A stretch of DNA of 64,000 nt from Phycisphaerales bacterium (GTDB lineage: Bacteria > Planctomycetota > Phycisphaerae > Phycisphaerales > UBA1924). The notes under the pieces are model-generated. The model was not told where the DNA came from and did no database searches. It saw only the letters and a list, made by a program, of their open reading frames with translations. Made by a program: the position numbers and the translations under genes. Shown here one piece after another: positions 23,693 through 32,830 of this stretch. Position 1 is the first letter of the stretch. Each line of letters begins with the position of its first letter. The stretch lies in assembly GCA_020853815.1 (NCBI GenBank), contig JADYYE010000168.1, positions 1 to 64,000 on the forward strand, given 5' to 3'.

Positions 23693-26010
23693 CCACGCCC
23701 CCCATCGGCGCGGCGTCCCGCGCGATCGCCCCGCAGCGCGCGGTACACGCCCGAGTTCTTCAGCTCCGCGATGACACGGTACGCCCGGCTGGCGCGGATC
23801 CGCCCGAGTTCCTCCGCGGGGCTCGTCGCGGCCGGCCGGCGCAGCTCGGCCTCGCTGTATTTCAGGCGTGCCGCGGCGCGATAGATCGGCGTGCGCTTGG
23901 CGAACTGCACGAGCCGCCACGCGCGCGAGCCGGTCAGTTCGTCCAGCATCGCTTTCGATTCAATCCACGGCGCCGACGGGCGGCACAGCTCGTGGCGACG
24001 CTCGTCGTTGTATCGCAAGAGGAGGTCGGGCAGACCGAAGTGGACAAAGAAGCCCTGCGGCCAGCGTGAACGCCGCGCGTGCTCCTTCAGCCTGAGCCAC
24101 CCGCTGTTGCTCTGGAGCGCGTCGCGGAGTAGAGACGAGGGAAGCGAGGAGCGGAGATCGTGGAAACCGCCCACGCCGAACGTCTCGTTGTGCCGGAGCG
24201 AGAAGAACGCGTCGGCGACCTCGCGCGCTGGGTGTGTGAGTGCTTCGCGGATCAGCTCGAGCGCGGCGGTACGCATCTCGCTCGCGCACGCGCCGCGGAG
24301 CGCGATCCAGCGGGCGACGTGTGGAATCGCGTCGAGGACGCCCGCCTGGAAGAACCGGGTGTGAGTCTCGTGGACCGCGTCCTCGTCGGGGTTGGATTCG
24401 CGCATCGCGACCGGGCGGCCGCCGACCTTGGAATAGCCGATCACGCTCCCGCCCGGCGCGTTGCAGAGCATCTCGATGACCGCGACGTCGGAGAGCAGCG
24501 ACGCGGTGAGCGGTTCATCACGGCGCATGTCCGGGCCGAACGCGAGCTTGCTCGTGTTGGCGGGCTGCTCGTTGAGCGGGCGCTGCATGCCCAGGTAGAC
24601 GCCGGCGAGGTGCGTGCCGGGGAGGACGTACGCGAGGTTGTCCTGGATCGTGCCGCGCCAGCCGATGTCGACCAGGACGTGGGCGCGATCGCCGCGCGAG
24701 AGGCCGCGGGATTCGAGGTAGCCGAGGAGCAGCCCACGACGCCGGTCGCGCTGGCGCTCGAGCAGGCGCACGAACATCGGGTCCGCGAGGAGCGCGACGG
24801 CGCGCGGGTTCTGCCACGGGAACTTGATCGGGGTCGCGGGATCGATACCGTGCCGCGCGAGCAGGGGCTCGGCCGCGAACCGGTCGACTCCCAGCGTCGC
24901 GAGCAGCTGCCCGATCGATTGCGTCGAGTAGAGATTCCACACGCGCATGAACTCGCGCGCCGAGACCTCGCGCAGCGACGGGAAGAACGTCGCCAGGCGG
25001 CTGACCTCGATCACGCACTCCGCCGGCACCGGAAGTCCCAGCAGGCGCCCCTCGGGGCACGCGCCGGCCATGGCGCGATGGATGGCGGCGAAGAACTCGC
25101 CCTCGCGCGTGCAATAGTGGATCGTGCCGACGCCACGCTTCCACGCTTCCTCCATCGCGGCGAGGATGAATCCGGCGAAGAAGGGGGCGAGGCGCACGCC
25201 CAGCGCGTAGAGCGCCCGCTCGCGCGCGTTGAAGAGGTCAGGAGGCGTGAATCGATCCTCGAGCTCGCGCGAGAGCGACGCGACGTCCACCGAGCCGTGT
25301 TCGAGGCGATCGCGGAACCGGGCGGCGTGCGCGGCCCGCAGCGCTTCCTCGCGCGGATTGATGAAGTGAACCGCGCGAACACCCAGCGACGCCGCGGCGG
25401 CCACGTCGGAGTGGGGGTTGTCGCCCACGTGGACGTGGGCCGAGGGAGCGCCCGCGAGCTCCTGGTGCAGATGGCGGAAGAGGCGCCCGGAGCGCTTGTT
25501 GAGGTAGGGATCGCACGAGACCATGACGTCATTCAGCTTCACGCCGGGAGCCCGCAGCGACAGGAGGTGCTGCATGAGCGGCGCGCCCATGTAGAAATCC
25601 GAGAGCGCGACGACGCGGTCGGCCTTCAGGTCCGCCAGCACGCGCGGGAGCATGTCGTCGGCGTAGCAGACCTCGCATTCGCGCTCGAACTCGAACGCGA
25701 CGAGCTCCGCCGCGGTTTCCGCCGGGCCGTGGGGCATGGACTCGGCGCGCAACACCTCGCCCGCCCAGCGTTCCATCACTTCCTCGACGCGGTACTCGTC
25801 GTCGAGCCCGCGGGCGCGATTCGCCGTCGCGATGTCGTGCTCTGCCCGAACCCGCGCCTCCATCAGCACGCGCGGCGAGTTGAACGCGGGGCGGAGGTCG
25901 GCGCTTCGCCACAGCCACAGGAACCGCGCGGTCGCCAGCTTGACCTCGTCGGGGTGGCAACGACGCCGGAGAATGGTGTCCCAGATGTCGGTCGTGACGA
26001 GGGTGGGCAT
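23689..26010 (-). CDS. HAD-superfamily protein (COG5610-like) of the polysaccharide locus, with C-terminal tail module
   Basis: 773 residues. Residues ~1-230 form a HAD phosphohydrolase-like domain. Motif I TTDIWDTILRR has the D-x-W-D-T form of the COG5610 group, VVALSDFYMG carries motif II, and GDNPHSDVAAAASLG carries motif IV. A large second domain (~280-660) contains GTIHYCTREGEFF and DIGWRGTIQDNLA, typical of this group and of unknown activity. The last ~75 residues (SRAWRLVQFAKRTPIYRA ... SRAYRVIAELKNSGVYRA) are shared with the C-terminus of the adjacent glycosyltransferase. The start follows the stop of the upstream gene by 3 bp. Probably acts in glycan assembly or modification in the cytoplasm. 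Confidence 0.85.
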   Translation of the reverse strand: MPTLVTTDIWDTILRRRCHPDEVKLATARFLWLWRSADLRPAFNSPRVLMEARVRAEHDIATANRARGLDDEYRVEEVMERWAGEVLRAESMPHGPAETAAELVAFEFERECEVCYADDMLPRVLADLKADRVVALSDFYMGAPLMQHLLSLRAPGVKLNDVMVSCDPYLNKRSGRLFRHLHQELAGAPSAHVHVGDNPHSDVAAAASLGVRAVHFINPREEALRAAHAARFRDRLEHGSVDVASLSRELEDRFTPPDLFNARERALYALGVRLAPFFAGFILAAMEEAWKRGVGTIHYCTREGEFFAAIHRAMAGACPEGRLLGLPVPAECVIEVSRLATFFPSLREVSAREFMRVWNLYSTQSIGQLLATLGVDRFAAEPLLARHGIDPATPIKFPWQNPRAVALLADPMFVRLLERQRDRRRGLLLGYLESRGLSRGDRAHVLVDIGWRGTIQDNLAYVLPGTHLAGVYLGMQRPLNEQPANTSKLAFGPDMRRDEPLTASLLSDVAVIEMLCNAPGGSVIGYSKVGGRPVAMRESNPDEDAVHETHTRFFQAGVLDAIPHVARWIALRGACASEMRTAALELIREALTHPAREVADAFFSLRHNETFGVGGFHDLRSSLPSSLLRDALQSNSGWLRLKEHARRSRWPQGFFVHFGLPDLLLRYNDERRHELCRPSAPWIESKAMLDELTGSRAWRLVQFAKRTPIYRAAARLKYSEAELRRPAATSPAEELGRIRASRAYRVIAELKNSGVYRALRGDRAGRRADGGRG

Positions 26011-26013
26011 GGA

Positions 26014-27525
26014 TCAGTGCGTGCTTGCGGGTGGGTTGGCGGGCGGGTTGGTCGATTGGGGTGGGATGAACTCCGGGCCGTAGCGCCGCCGGGCGTACCA
26101 GCGGTACACGCCCGTGGACTTGGACTGCTGGATGAGCTTGTACGAGCGGCTGTTCTTGATGCGCCCAAGGCGTGCGAGCGGGTCCTCGTGCGGATCGACG
26201 CGGTCCCAGTCCTCGCCGAAGCGGAGGTGGGCCAGCGCGCGATACACCGCGGTTCGCTTGAAGGCCTGCACGGCACGCCAGCTCCGCGAGCCGTCGATGA
26301 ACGCCAGCTCGTGCTCGGCCTCGAGGCGTCGACGCATCGCCTGCTCCATGTCCGCGGCGGCGGCGAGTTCCTCGGGCGTGGCGTCGCCGGGCTTGGGCGG
26401 GAGCGTCCGCACCGGCGCCTGGCGATACATCGGCGCCAGCACGCGGTTCATCTCGCGGAACTCGCCCGCGCGATCGGCGAGCACCAGCTCAACGCCCGCG
26501 ACGAACTGGGCAAAGCCGCGCTCCAGCGTGCGGGGCTTCATGTACTCCACGCCGAACTTCGACATCGCGTCGCGCTTCGCCGGATCGTCGAGCAGCGACA
26601 TGATCGCGCGGGCGATCGCCTCGGGGCGCTGATCGGCCAGGAGCACGCCGCCCTCGGGCATGTCGTAGAGATTGTTCTCGCGGTGGATATCGACGACGGG
26701 CAGGCCCGCGGCCATCATCTCGAAGGGGATGCGGCTGGGGTTGCTCGAGCTGATGCACAGCCCGACCTGGCAGGTGTTGTACAGCTCGTTGCACTGCTCG
26801 ACGTTCACGAGCCCGAGGTTTGTGTGCTCAAACCAGGTGTTGGGCTTCTCGCGCGAGCCGTAGAGATACACCTTTACGTCCGGGCGATGGTGCTTGATGA
26901 TGCCCATGGTCTCGACGGAGAGCACGGGGCACCGGCGCGGCTTCTCGGGCTGGCAGATCACGCAGACCGCTCGCTCGCGCTGCCTGCCGAGCGGGCGGTA
27001 CACCCGCCCGTCGGCGCAGAACTCAAAGAACGTGCCGTAGGAATCGAAATCGCGCCGCATCTTGCTGGTGAGCCAGCGCCCGATGGTGAGCGGCGTGAGC
27101 CCCAGGCGGAAGGAGTTTTCCGCGATGAGGTAGCCGTCGCCCATGGGCATGAACAGCGCCTCGAAATCCTGCACGAAATAGGCCTTGCGCCGGATGGGCA
27201 GGCCCGCGACGAATCGCGCCGTGTACCACGCGGTGGCAAAGACAAGATCGAACTGGTCCTTGACATGCCAGCCCAGGTGAACATTGGGGCAGGCAAAGCC
27301 GAAGTAACCGCGCATCTGGTGGAGCACCTGCTCGTGCTCGGGCGTGCCCGGCGCGAATGCGCGGTTGCCCGGGGTCTCGACGAAGACGTGGCACTCGTGC
27401 CCGGCGTCGATCAGCGCCTGGATGTTCTGGAAGATCGTGCGATGCCCGCCCGAGCCCTCGATGAGCGAGGGAACGATCCAGGCGATCCGCGAGGGACGCG
27501 ACGATATAGGGACGTGGGTGCTCAT
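26014..27525 (-). CDS. Glycosyltransferase, WsaF (rhamnosyltransferase)-like, with C-terminal tail module
   Basis: 503 residues. N-terminal Rossmann half RIAWIVPSLIEGSGGHRTIF is followed by FVQDFEALFMPMGDGYLIAE (about 135-155), the signature of WsaF-type transferases. The C-terminal half holds VLSVETMGIIKHHRPDVKVYL and the donor-binding ISSSNPSRIPFEMMAAGLPV (E-x7-E-like region). Relatives transfer rhamnose or similar sugars during S-layer or O-chain glycan synthesis; the sugar here is not known. Residues ~415-490 repeat the tail found in the HAD protein (SRSWRAVQAFKRTAVYRA ... SRSYKLIQQSKSTGVYR). ATG 27525 overlaps the upstream stop as ATGA. Confidence 0.88.
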   Translation of the reverse strand: MSTHVPISSRPSRIAWIVPSLIEGSGGHRTIFQNIQALIDAGHECHVFVETPGNRAFAPGTPEHEQVLHQMRGYFGFACPNVHLGWHVKDQFDLVFATAWYTARFVAGLPIRRKAYFVQDFEALFMPMGDGYLIAENSFRLGLTPLTIGRWLTSKMRRDFDSYGTFFEFCADGRVYRPLGRQRERAVCVICQPEKPRRCPVLSVETMGIIKHHRPDVKVYLYGSREKPNTWFEHTNLGLVNVEQCNELYNTCQVGLCISSSNPSRIPFEMMAAGLPVVDIHRENNLYDMPEGGVLLADQRPEAIARAIMSLLDDPAKRDAMSKFGVEYMKPRTLERGFAQFVAGVELVLADRAGEFREMNRVLAPMYRQAPVRTLPPKPGDATPEELAAAADMEQAMRRRLEAEHELAFIDGSRSWRAVQAFKRTAVYRALAHLRFGEDWDRVDPHEDPLARLGRIKNSRSYKLIQQSKSTGVYRWYARRRYGPEFIPPQSTNPPANPPASTH

Positions 27526-29231
27526 GCCTTCCGATGACTTTCCGCCGAAGCCTTCACCGCGGTCGCTAGCCCGTTCTCCGCGTCATTCCCGCGCAGCGCC
27601 GCCAGGGCCCGCGCCCACGGCCCGCCACGGTCTTTGGCCGCCATCTGGATGATCTGCTCCAGCCGCTCGGTGCGCAGCTCGAGCAACTCGATGTCGGTAT
27701 TGAGCTTGCCCGTCAGGGCCCGCAGTTCCTCGATCATGGCGTTCTTCTCCTCGATCGTCCTGCGCAGCGACTCGATGACCTTCAGGCGGTCGCGGTGCTC
27801 TCGCTCGCGGGCGCCCAATTCGTTCCGCGAGGCATCGAGATCGCGCGTGAGCGCCGCCGACACGCCCCGGACCCGCTCGTGCTCGCCCCGCTCGCTCTGC
27901 CATTCCGCTTCGCGCTGGCGGAGCGTCGCCGCAAGCTCGGCGGCGTGCTGATCGAGCTCCGCGGCCCGCGCCCTCAGACGCTGGTTTTCCTCGCTCTGGG
28001 CCTTGGCCGCCATCGCCAGCGAACGCACCTCACCAAGGATCGCCTCGCGCTCGCGCTGCGCCTCGCCCAGCTGCGCTCGCACCGCCTCGTGCTCGGCCCG
28101 CATCGCCGCCAGCGACGCCATCGCGCGTTGAATCTCTTCGATCCGCGCGCGAAGTTCGCCCTCGGCCGCCTTGCGCGCCTCGCCCTCCTGCGCGAGCACA
28201 CGGGCCCGCTCGCCCAGCTCGATCTCCCGCGCGCGGAACTTCTGAATCTCCGCGTCGCGCGCCGCGATCATCTCGGATTGCTGCTTGATCGCGCCCAGAC
28301 GCTCGACCGCCAGCTCCGACGCGCTCTTCAGCTCACGCGAAGTCCTCTCGATCGTCGCCCGCGCGTCGCGCGGCTCGCCCGCGCGCGCCTCCGCGCTGGA
28401 CCTCGCCTCCGCCACGTCACGCTGTAACGACTTGATGAGGGCGTCACGCTCGCCGATCATCCGCGTCTGGTTCTCGATCGCCGCCAAGCGATCCACGGCC
28501 ATCTTCTTGTGGTCGTCCCGCTCGATCGCGGTCAGCTCGAAGCGAGCTCGAAACTCGTAGACCGCGGCTTTGTCGCCGATGTTCTGGTCCATGAGGCGTC
28601 GGTGGAGCGCGTCGCCCTTGGGGAACAGAACGCCGAGCCCCCACGAGTGCGTGAACGCCAGCGACGGGTGCTTCTTCGAAAGCTCGTTCCAGAACTTGGC
28701 CGAGCCGTAGCCCGTGTCGTCGGCCGTGTCGTGGAACAGCATCACGCCGTTCTCGGCGAGCTTGGGGAGCCACGTCTCAAAGTCGTGCGCGACGGCGTCG
28801 TAGGTGTGGAATCCGTCGATGTGGATCAGCTCCGCCGACGCGTCGTCAACGTGCGGCAGGGCCTCGTCGAAAGTCATGCGGAGCAGCCGCGTGCGCTCCG
28901 CCCCGAAGAACTTCGCGATGGTGTCGGTGACGTTCTTGTAGACGTCCTCGCCGTACGGCCCGGTGTGCCCGTCGCCGCGCCAGGTGTCGACGCCCACGCA
29001 CTCCCCGTCGATCTCCTCGTCGTGCATCGCCTGCAGGAACGCGAAGTAGCTGGTGCCCCAGTGGACGCCGAGCTCGACGAACCGCGACGGCCGCATGAAC
29101 CGCACCAGGTCATAGGCAAACCCGCGATGCCCCGCCCACGGATACACGCGCATGAGCGGGTGCAACTCGTCGGACGAGAACGTCGGCGTGGAGATCGTCC
29201 ACTCGCGCTGGAAGAGCGAGGCGTCGCTCAT
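27522..29231 (-). CDS. SAM methyltransferase fused to a ~310-residue coiled coil
   Basis: 569 residues from ATG 29231 (ATGA overlap with the Wzt stop). Residues ~30-215 are a class I methyltransferase: FVELGVHWGTSYFAFLQAM (SAM motif), GVDTWRGDGHTGPYGEDVY, and ELIHIDGFHTYDAVAHDFE ... MLFHDTADD. From about residue 225 to 535 the sequence is an almost uninterrupted charged coiled coil, before a short basic end. The adjacency to a Wzt with an extra C-terminal domain recalls E. coli WbdD, in which a methyltransferase-kinase carries a coiled-coil ruler that sets O-chain length. No kinase domain is visible here. The terminator role is an inference. Confidence 0.85.
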   Translation of the reverse strand: MSDASLFQREWTISTPTFSSDELHPLMRVYPWAGHRGFAYDLVRFMRPSRFVELGVHWGTSYFAFLQAMHDEEIDGECVGVDTWRGDGHTGPYGEDVYKNVTDTIAKFFGAERTRLLRMTFDEALPHVDDASAELIHIDGFHTYDAVAHDFETWLPKLAENGVMLFHDTADDTGYGSAKFWNELSKKHPSLAFTHSWGLGVLFPKGDALHRRLMDQNIGDKAAVYEFRARFELTAIERDDHKKMAVDRLAAIENQTRMIGERDALIKSLQRDVAEARSSAEARAGEPRDARATIERTSRELKSASELAVERLGAIKQQSEMIAARDAEIQKFRAREIELGERARVLAQEGEARKAAEGELRARIEEIQRAMASLAAMRAEHEAVRAQLGEAQREREAILGEVRSLAMAAKAQSEENQRLRARAAELDQHAAELAATLRQREAEWQSERGEHERVRGVSAALTRDLDASRNELGAREREHRDRLKVIESLRRTIEEKNAMIEELRALTGKLNTDIELLELRTERLEQIIQMAAKDRGGPWARALAALRGNDAENGLATAVKASAESHRKA

Positions 29232-30649
29232 GCAGCACCCTCCCGCGGCGCGCCGAAGTCGTCGCCCGGTTCGCCCCGGCGCGTGCCCGCGTCGCTCAGG
29301 ATCGCGAACTCGAATCCGCGCAGCGGGTTGGTGAACAGGCCGTGGATCGCCCGGCCCGGGCTGATGGCGCTGACCGCGGCGACGTTGTGGGCCCAGCACT
29401 GGATCGCGTGGTGCAGCGGGTCGTTCCCCTCGCCCACGCCGAAGGTGATCGTGTACTCGCCCGGATGAAGATCGGGCCAGCGATAGTCAAGTCGCGCGTG
29501 GTAGTGACCCGGGCCGGGCAGGTCGACGAGCTTGCCCGGAGATGACAGGCTGTTGTCGCCGCAGACGTTCTTCCCGAAGCGATCAACGACCATCGAGCCG
29601 AAGATGAGCTGTTTCTTGGCGCGATCCGTGCGGACCTGGATGTGACAGGAGAAGGGGTCGCCGGGCTTGAGGGCCTGGGCCGCTCGGCCTTTCTGGTCGG
29701 TGAGCGCGACGCGCTCGATCACAACTTCGCCCGCGCCGCCGCGATCGTCTGGGGCCACGTCAACCCACGGCAGGGTCTCGTCGGCGTGCTCGACCTTGAT
29801 CGTCTCCGGCGCGGGCGCCGCGCTCTTGGCCGCGGGCGCTCGCCCGCGCGAAAACTCCTCGGTGTGGACGAGCTTGGTGTAGAACTCGATCGCCTCGCCT
29901 GGCGGGCCGTCGAACATCTGCCTGCCCTTGTGGAGCACGATCGCGCGGTCGCACAGCGTGGCGACCGAATCCATCGAGTGCGTCACGAGGACTTTGGTCG
30001 CGTGCGCGAGCTCGTCGCGCATGAAGCGCACGCACTTCTGCTGGAAGAAAATGTCCCCCACCGCCAGCGCCTCGTCGACGATCAGGATGTCCGGGCGCAC
30101 CTGGGCCGCCACCGCGAAGGCCAGGCGCACGAACATGCCGCTGGAATAGGTCTTGACGGGCTGGTCGATGAAGTCGCCGATGTCGGCGAACTCCTCGATC
30201 GTCGGCATGAGGTCGCGGGTCTCCTGGCGCGACAGCCCGTGCAGCGCCGCCGCGAGGTACACATTCTCGCGCCCGGTGAACTCGTGGTTGAACCCCGCGC
30301 CCAACTCAAGCAACGCCGACAGGCGGCCTTCGACCCGCACCTGGCCCCGGGTCGGCGCCAGAATGCCCGCTACAACCTGCAGCAGCGTGGATTTCCCCGA
30401 GCCGTTCCGCCCGATGATGCCCACGGTTTCGCCACGCGCCACCTCAAACGAAATGTCGCGAAGGGCCCAGAAGTCCTGAAAGTACTGGCGCTTCCAACGG
30501 AAGAGCGCCTGCTTCAAGCGATCCACCGGGCGGGCGTATATCTGATAAGCCTTGCTCAATTCGCGCACCGAGATCGCCGGCGACGACGACGCGTCACCCC
30601 GGCCCATCGCGCGCGGGCCGCCCTGCTTTTCCCTTGTTGCAATCGACAT
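29228..30649 (-). CDS. wzt: Polysaccharide ABC transporter ATP-binding protein (Wzt/TagH type) with C-terminal glycan-recognition-like domain
   Basis: 473 residues. The ATPase (residues ~30-270) has Walker A GRNGSGKST near 78-86, signature YSSGMFVRLAFAVA near 170, Walker B ILIVDEALAVGD near 187 and the switch His in VTHSMDS. The Wzt-type insert KRQYFQDFWALRDISFEV is present. After a P/A-rich linker, residues ~310-460 form a beta-sandwich like the Wzt C-terminal domain that binds the capped glycan. It should pair with the Wzm permease at 32831, encoded on the opposite strand. A 4-bp overlap with the next gene and the compact layout suggest one operon. Confidence 0.93.
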   Translation of the reverse strand: MSIATREKQGGPRAMGRGDASSSPAISVRELSKAYQIYARPVDRLKQALFRWKRQYFQDFWALRDISFEVARGETVGIIGRNGSGKSTLLQVVAGILAPTRGQVRVEGRLSALLELGAGFNHEFTGRENVYLAAALHGLSRQETRDLMPTIEEFADIGDFIDQPVKTYSSGMFVRLAFAVAAQVRPDILIVDEALAVGDIFFQQKCVRFMRDELAHATKVLVTHSMDSVATLCDRAIVLHKGRQMFDGPPGEAIEFYTKLVHTEEFSRGRAPAAKSAAPAPETIKVEHADETLPWVDVAPDDRGGAGEVVIERVALTDQKGRAAQALKPGDPFSCHIQVRTDRAKKQLIFGSMVVDRFGKNVCGDNSLSSPGKLVDLPGPGHYHARLDYRWPDLHPGEYTITFGVGEGNDPLHHAIQCWAHNVAAVSAISPGRAIHGLFTNPLRGFEFAILSDAGTRRGEPGDDFGAPREGAA

Positions 30650-30718
30650 GCGACGGCCTCGGCGCTGGCCAAGCCCTGACCACAGAGCCCGGATTCTCCA
30701 ACATTTCAGGGTAGCGCC

Positions 30719-31555
30719 TCAGCCCTTCGCCATCCCCGCCTCGGCAGGCTTCTGTGCGGGTACCTTTACCTTGAGCGGCGCGTCGGGCGAGAGCGGCACG
30801 GGAACCTGCATCAGGCAGGCGCCGCACGAGTCCTTGTACACCTCGGTGCGCAGGTGGAGGGCGGCTCCGTTCACCACATTGATCGAGCTGACCTCCGGGT
30901 GCCGGGCGCGCCATTCGTCGAGGGCGCGAAGCACGCCGCCCTGGCCCGTCGCGTCGAACTGGCGGGCGAACTCCGACGAATCGTGGCAGAGGATGAATCC
31001 TCCCGGGCGCATCGCGGGGTACCACGAGTCGAGCTCGCGCACCGTGTGCTCGTAGATGTGCGACGAGTCGATGATGAGGAGCTCGGGCGCCCGCCCGAGG
31101 TACGCCTTGGCGAGCGTGGGCAGCTCGGCAGCCGCGGAATCACTGCACACGACCTTGACGACGTCGCCGAGGCGCGCGTGCTCGACCCACTTGCGGGTGA
31201 AGTCGCACATTCGCTTGTCGATGTCGATGGTGTAGAGCGCATGCTTGGCCCCCAGGTGCCGGAGCATGAAACCCGTCATGAGCGTCGAGTATCCCGCGTA
31301 GTGCCCGAGCTGCACCACCGATGTGATCCCGCTCCCCATGACCAGGGCTTGAATAAAGCTGAGAAACGGCACCTGGCACCCGCCGTGGTAGTTGTTGGCG
31401 TGCGAGTCGTGATACCACGCCGCCAGCGTGTCCCACTCGTCGTTGGTCATGAACGAATACACCGGGGGCACATAGTCCGCGTGGAACATGTGGTGCCACC
31501 AGAAGCGCTGGGGAGCATTCAACGATTTGATCAGGGACTGGATCCGGCTGCTCAT
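30719..31555 (-). CDS. Class I SAM-dependent methyltransferase (O-methyltransferase-like)
   Basis: 278 residues from ATG 31555 (MSSRIQSLIKSLNAPQ). The core includes SVVQLGHYAGYSTLMTGFML (degenerate SAM glycine motif, G-H-Y-A-G), ALYTIDIDKRMCDFTRKW, LLIIDSSHIYEHTVRELDSW and GGFILCHDSSEF. These resemble methyltransferases of the Methyltransf_24 group and the methyltransferase domain of the coiled-coil protein downstream. The C-terminal tail has two Cys close together (KDSCGACLMQ). It sits 69 bp upstream of wzt and is probably the first gene of the glycan operon. Target sugar unknown. Confidence 0.82.
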   Translation of the reverse strand: MSSRIQSLIKSLNAPQRFWWHHMFHADYVPPVYSFMTNDEWDTLAAWYHDSHANNYHGGCQVPFLSFIQALVMGSGITSVVQLGHYAGYSTLMTGFMLRHLGAKHALYTIDIDKRMCDFTRKWVEHARLGDVVKVVCSDSAAAELPTLAKAYLGRAPELLIIDSSHIYEHTVRELDSWYPAMRPGGFILCHDSSEFARQFDATGQGGVLRALDEWRARHPEVSSINVVNGAALHLRTEVYKDSCGACLMQVPVPLSPDAPLKVKVPAQKPAEAGMAKG

Positions 31556-31755
31556 GTGAACACAGTACCCCGCCCCGGCATTCCTTTCCAAAGTTCGTCG
31601 GGTCTGCCCAGATTCGCGCGCCGAACGCCCGCCAGGGGAATATCGTGCCTCAAAGGCAATTGTGAGTGTGCCGGTGCGTTCTTCACCGGCACGCCGTGCG
31701 AGGCGGCCGGGTCGCGCACCTCCACATCTCGCCCGATTCCCTCGAGAGGTTTCCC

Positions 31756-32754
31756 ATGGCACTGCTCGACGCCTCGGACCCGACCCACGCCGCTCCCGCC
31801 CTGTCGGCCCTCGACCTCGGCGACAAGCGCGAGCTGCGTATCCTCCGCGAAGGCCAGAAGAACACGGTGTGGGCCTTCGGGCGGACGCGGCGCCTCTTCT
31901 TCGTCACCGGGCACGCACGCTCGGGCACCAACTGGCTCGCCGCCCTCCTTATGCGCCACCCGTCGATCCACGTCGACGGCGAGTACTACTTCCAGGAACT
32001 CAAGCGCGGCTTCGATGCCTTCCGCCACGAGCCTTACCACCGCGCGATCCGCGAGCCCGTCCGAACCGTCGCCGAATCGTGCTTCCAGGACACAGTCCGC
32101 CTGTGTATCGCCGCGTGCGCCATCCGCCATCCCGACGCCGAGTGGGTGGGCGATCGCACGCCACGCCCGCTCGAGGTCTTCCTTCCCGGCGCGCCCCACT
32201 TTGTCATCACGCGCGACGGGCGGGACGTCCTCGTCAGCCTTTCGATCCTCGAAATCGCCGTGGGCGGGCCGGTTTACCAGCGATTCGCCTCCTGCCCCGC
32301 GCTCGCCCGCCTCCGCGAAGAGTTCCTCAACGACAAGGAGTTCTTCAAGAAGAACCCAGACCAACTGCTCACCTCCGAATCCTTCACCCGCGCGATCGCG
32401 CACGACTGGGCGGCCCAGGTCCGCCACGACTTCGACACCATCCAGAAGGTCCACGCCGGAGAAATCGACGCATCGGTTTTCTCCATCACCTACGAAGAAC
32501 TCCACGCCGACCCCGAGCGCCATCGCGCCCGCATGTACCAGTTCCTGGGCCTCGACCCCGCCAAGGCCATGCCACTCACGGTTGAATCCGAAACTCTCCC
32601 GGGCTTCCGGGGCGACAACCACTCCTCCGATCGGCGCAAGGGCGTCGTCGGCGATTGGCACACCTACTTCACCGACACCGCCAAGGCCTGGTTCAAGCAG
32701 GCCGCCGGCGCCGAGCTGATCCGCGCCGGCTACGAGTCTTCGAACGACTGGTGA
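31756..32754 (+). CDS. PAPS-dependent sulfotransferase
   Basis: 332 residues from ATG 31756, preceded by GAGAGG. Transfers sulfate from PAPS to an acceptor, here most likely a surface glycan given the neighbours. Seen: 5'-phosphosulfate loop GHARSGTNWLAALLMRHPS (about 52-70), 3'-phosphate motif ITRDGRDVLVS (about 150-160) and a near-complete RKGxxGDW motif as RKGVVGDWHTYFT (about 294-306). All the cofactor-binding elements of the family are intact. It is divergent from the methyltransferase at 30719 with 200 bp between starts, and 76 bp upstream of the Wzm gene. Confidence 0.92.
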   Translation: MALLDASDPTHAAPALSALDLGDKRELRILREGQKNTVWAFGRTRRLFFVTGHARSGTNWLAALLMRHPSIHVDGEYYFQELKRGFDAFRHEPYHRAIREPVRTVAESCFQDTVRLCIAACAIRHPDAEWVGDRTPRPLEVFLPGAPHFVITRDGRDVLVSLSILEIAVGGPVYQRFASCPALARLREEFLNDKEFFKKNPDQLLTSESFTRAIAHDWAAQVRHDFDTIQKVHAGEIDASVFSITYEELHADPERHRARMYQFLGLDPAKAMPLTVESETLPGFRGDNHSSDRRKGVVGDWHTYFTDTAKAWFKQAAGAELIRAGYESSNDW

Positions 32755-32830
32755 GGCTTGACATGAAGGCGGCCCGGACCCGCGCGTACCATCCGGCTCG
32801 CGCCGCGAACGCGCGCCGCCGGAAACACCC

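Noticed and set aside
24160-27537. 1100-codon plus-strand frame through the HAD and glycosyltransferase genes
   Set aside because: Composition is E/R/H/V-rich shadow. The minus strand carries two proteins with clear motifs and coupled starts.
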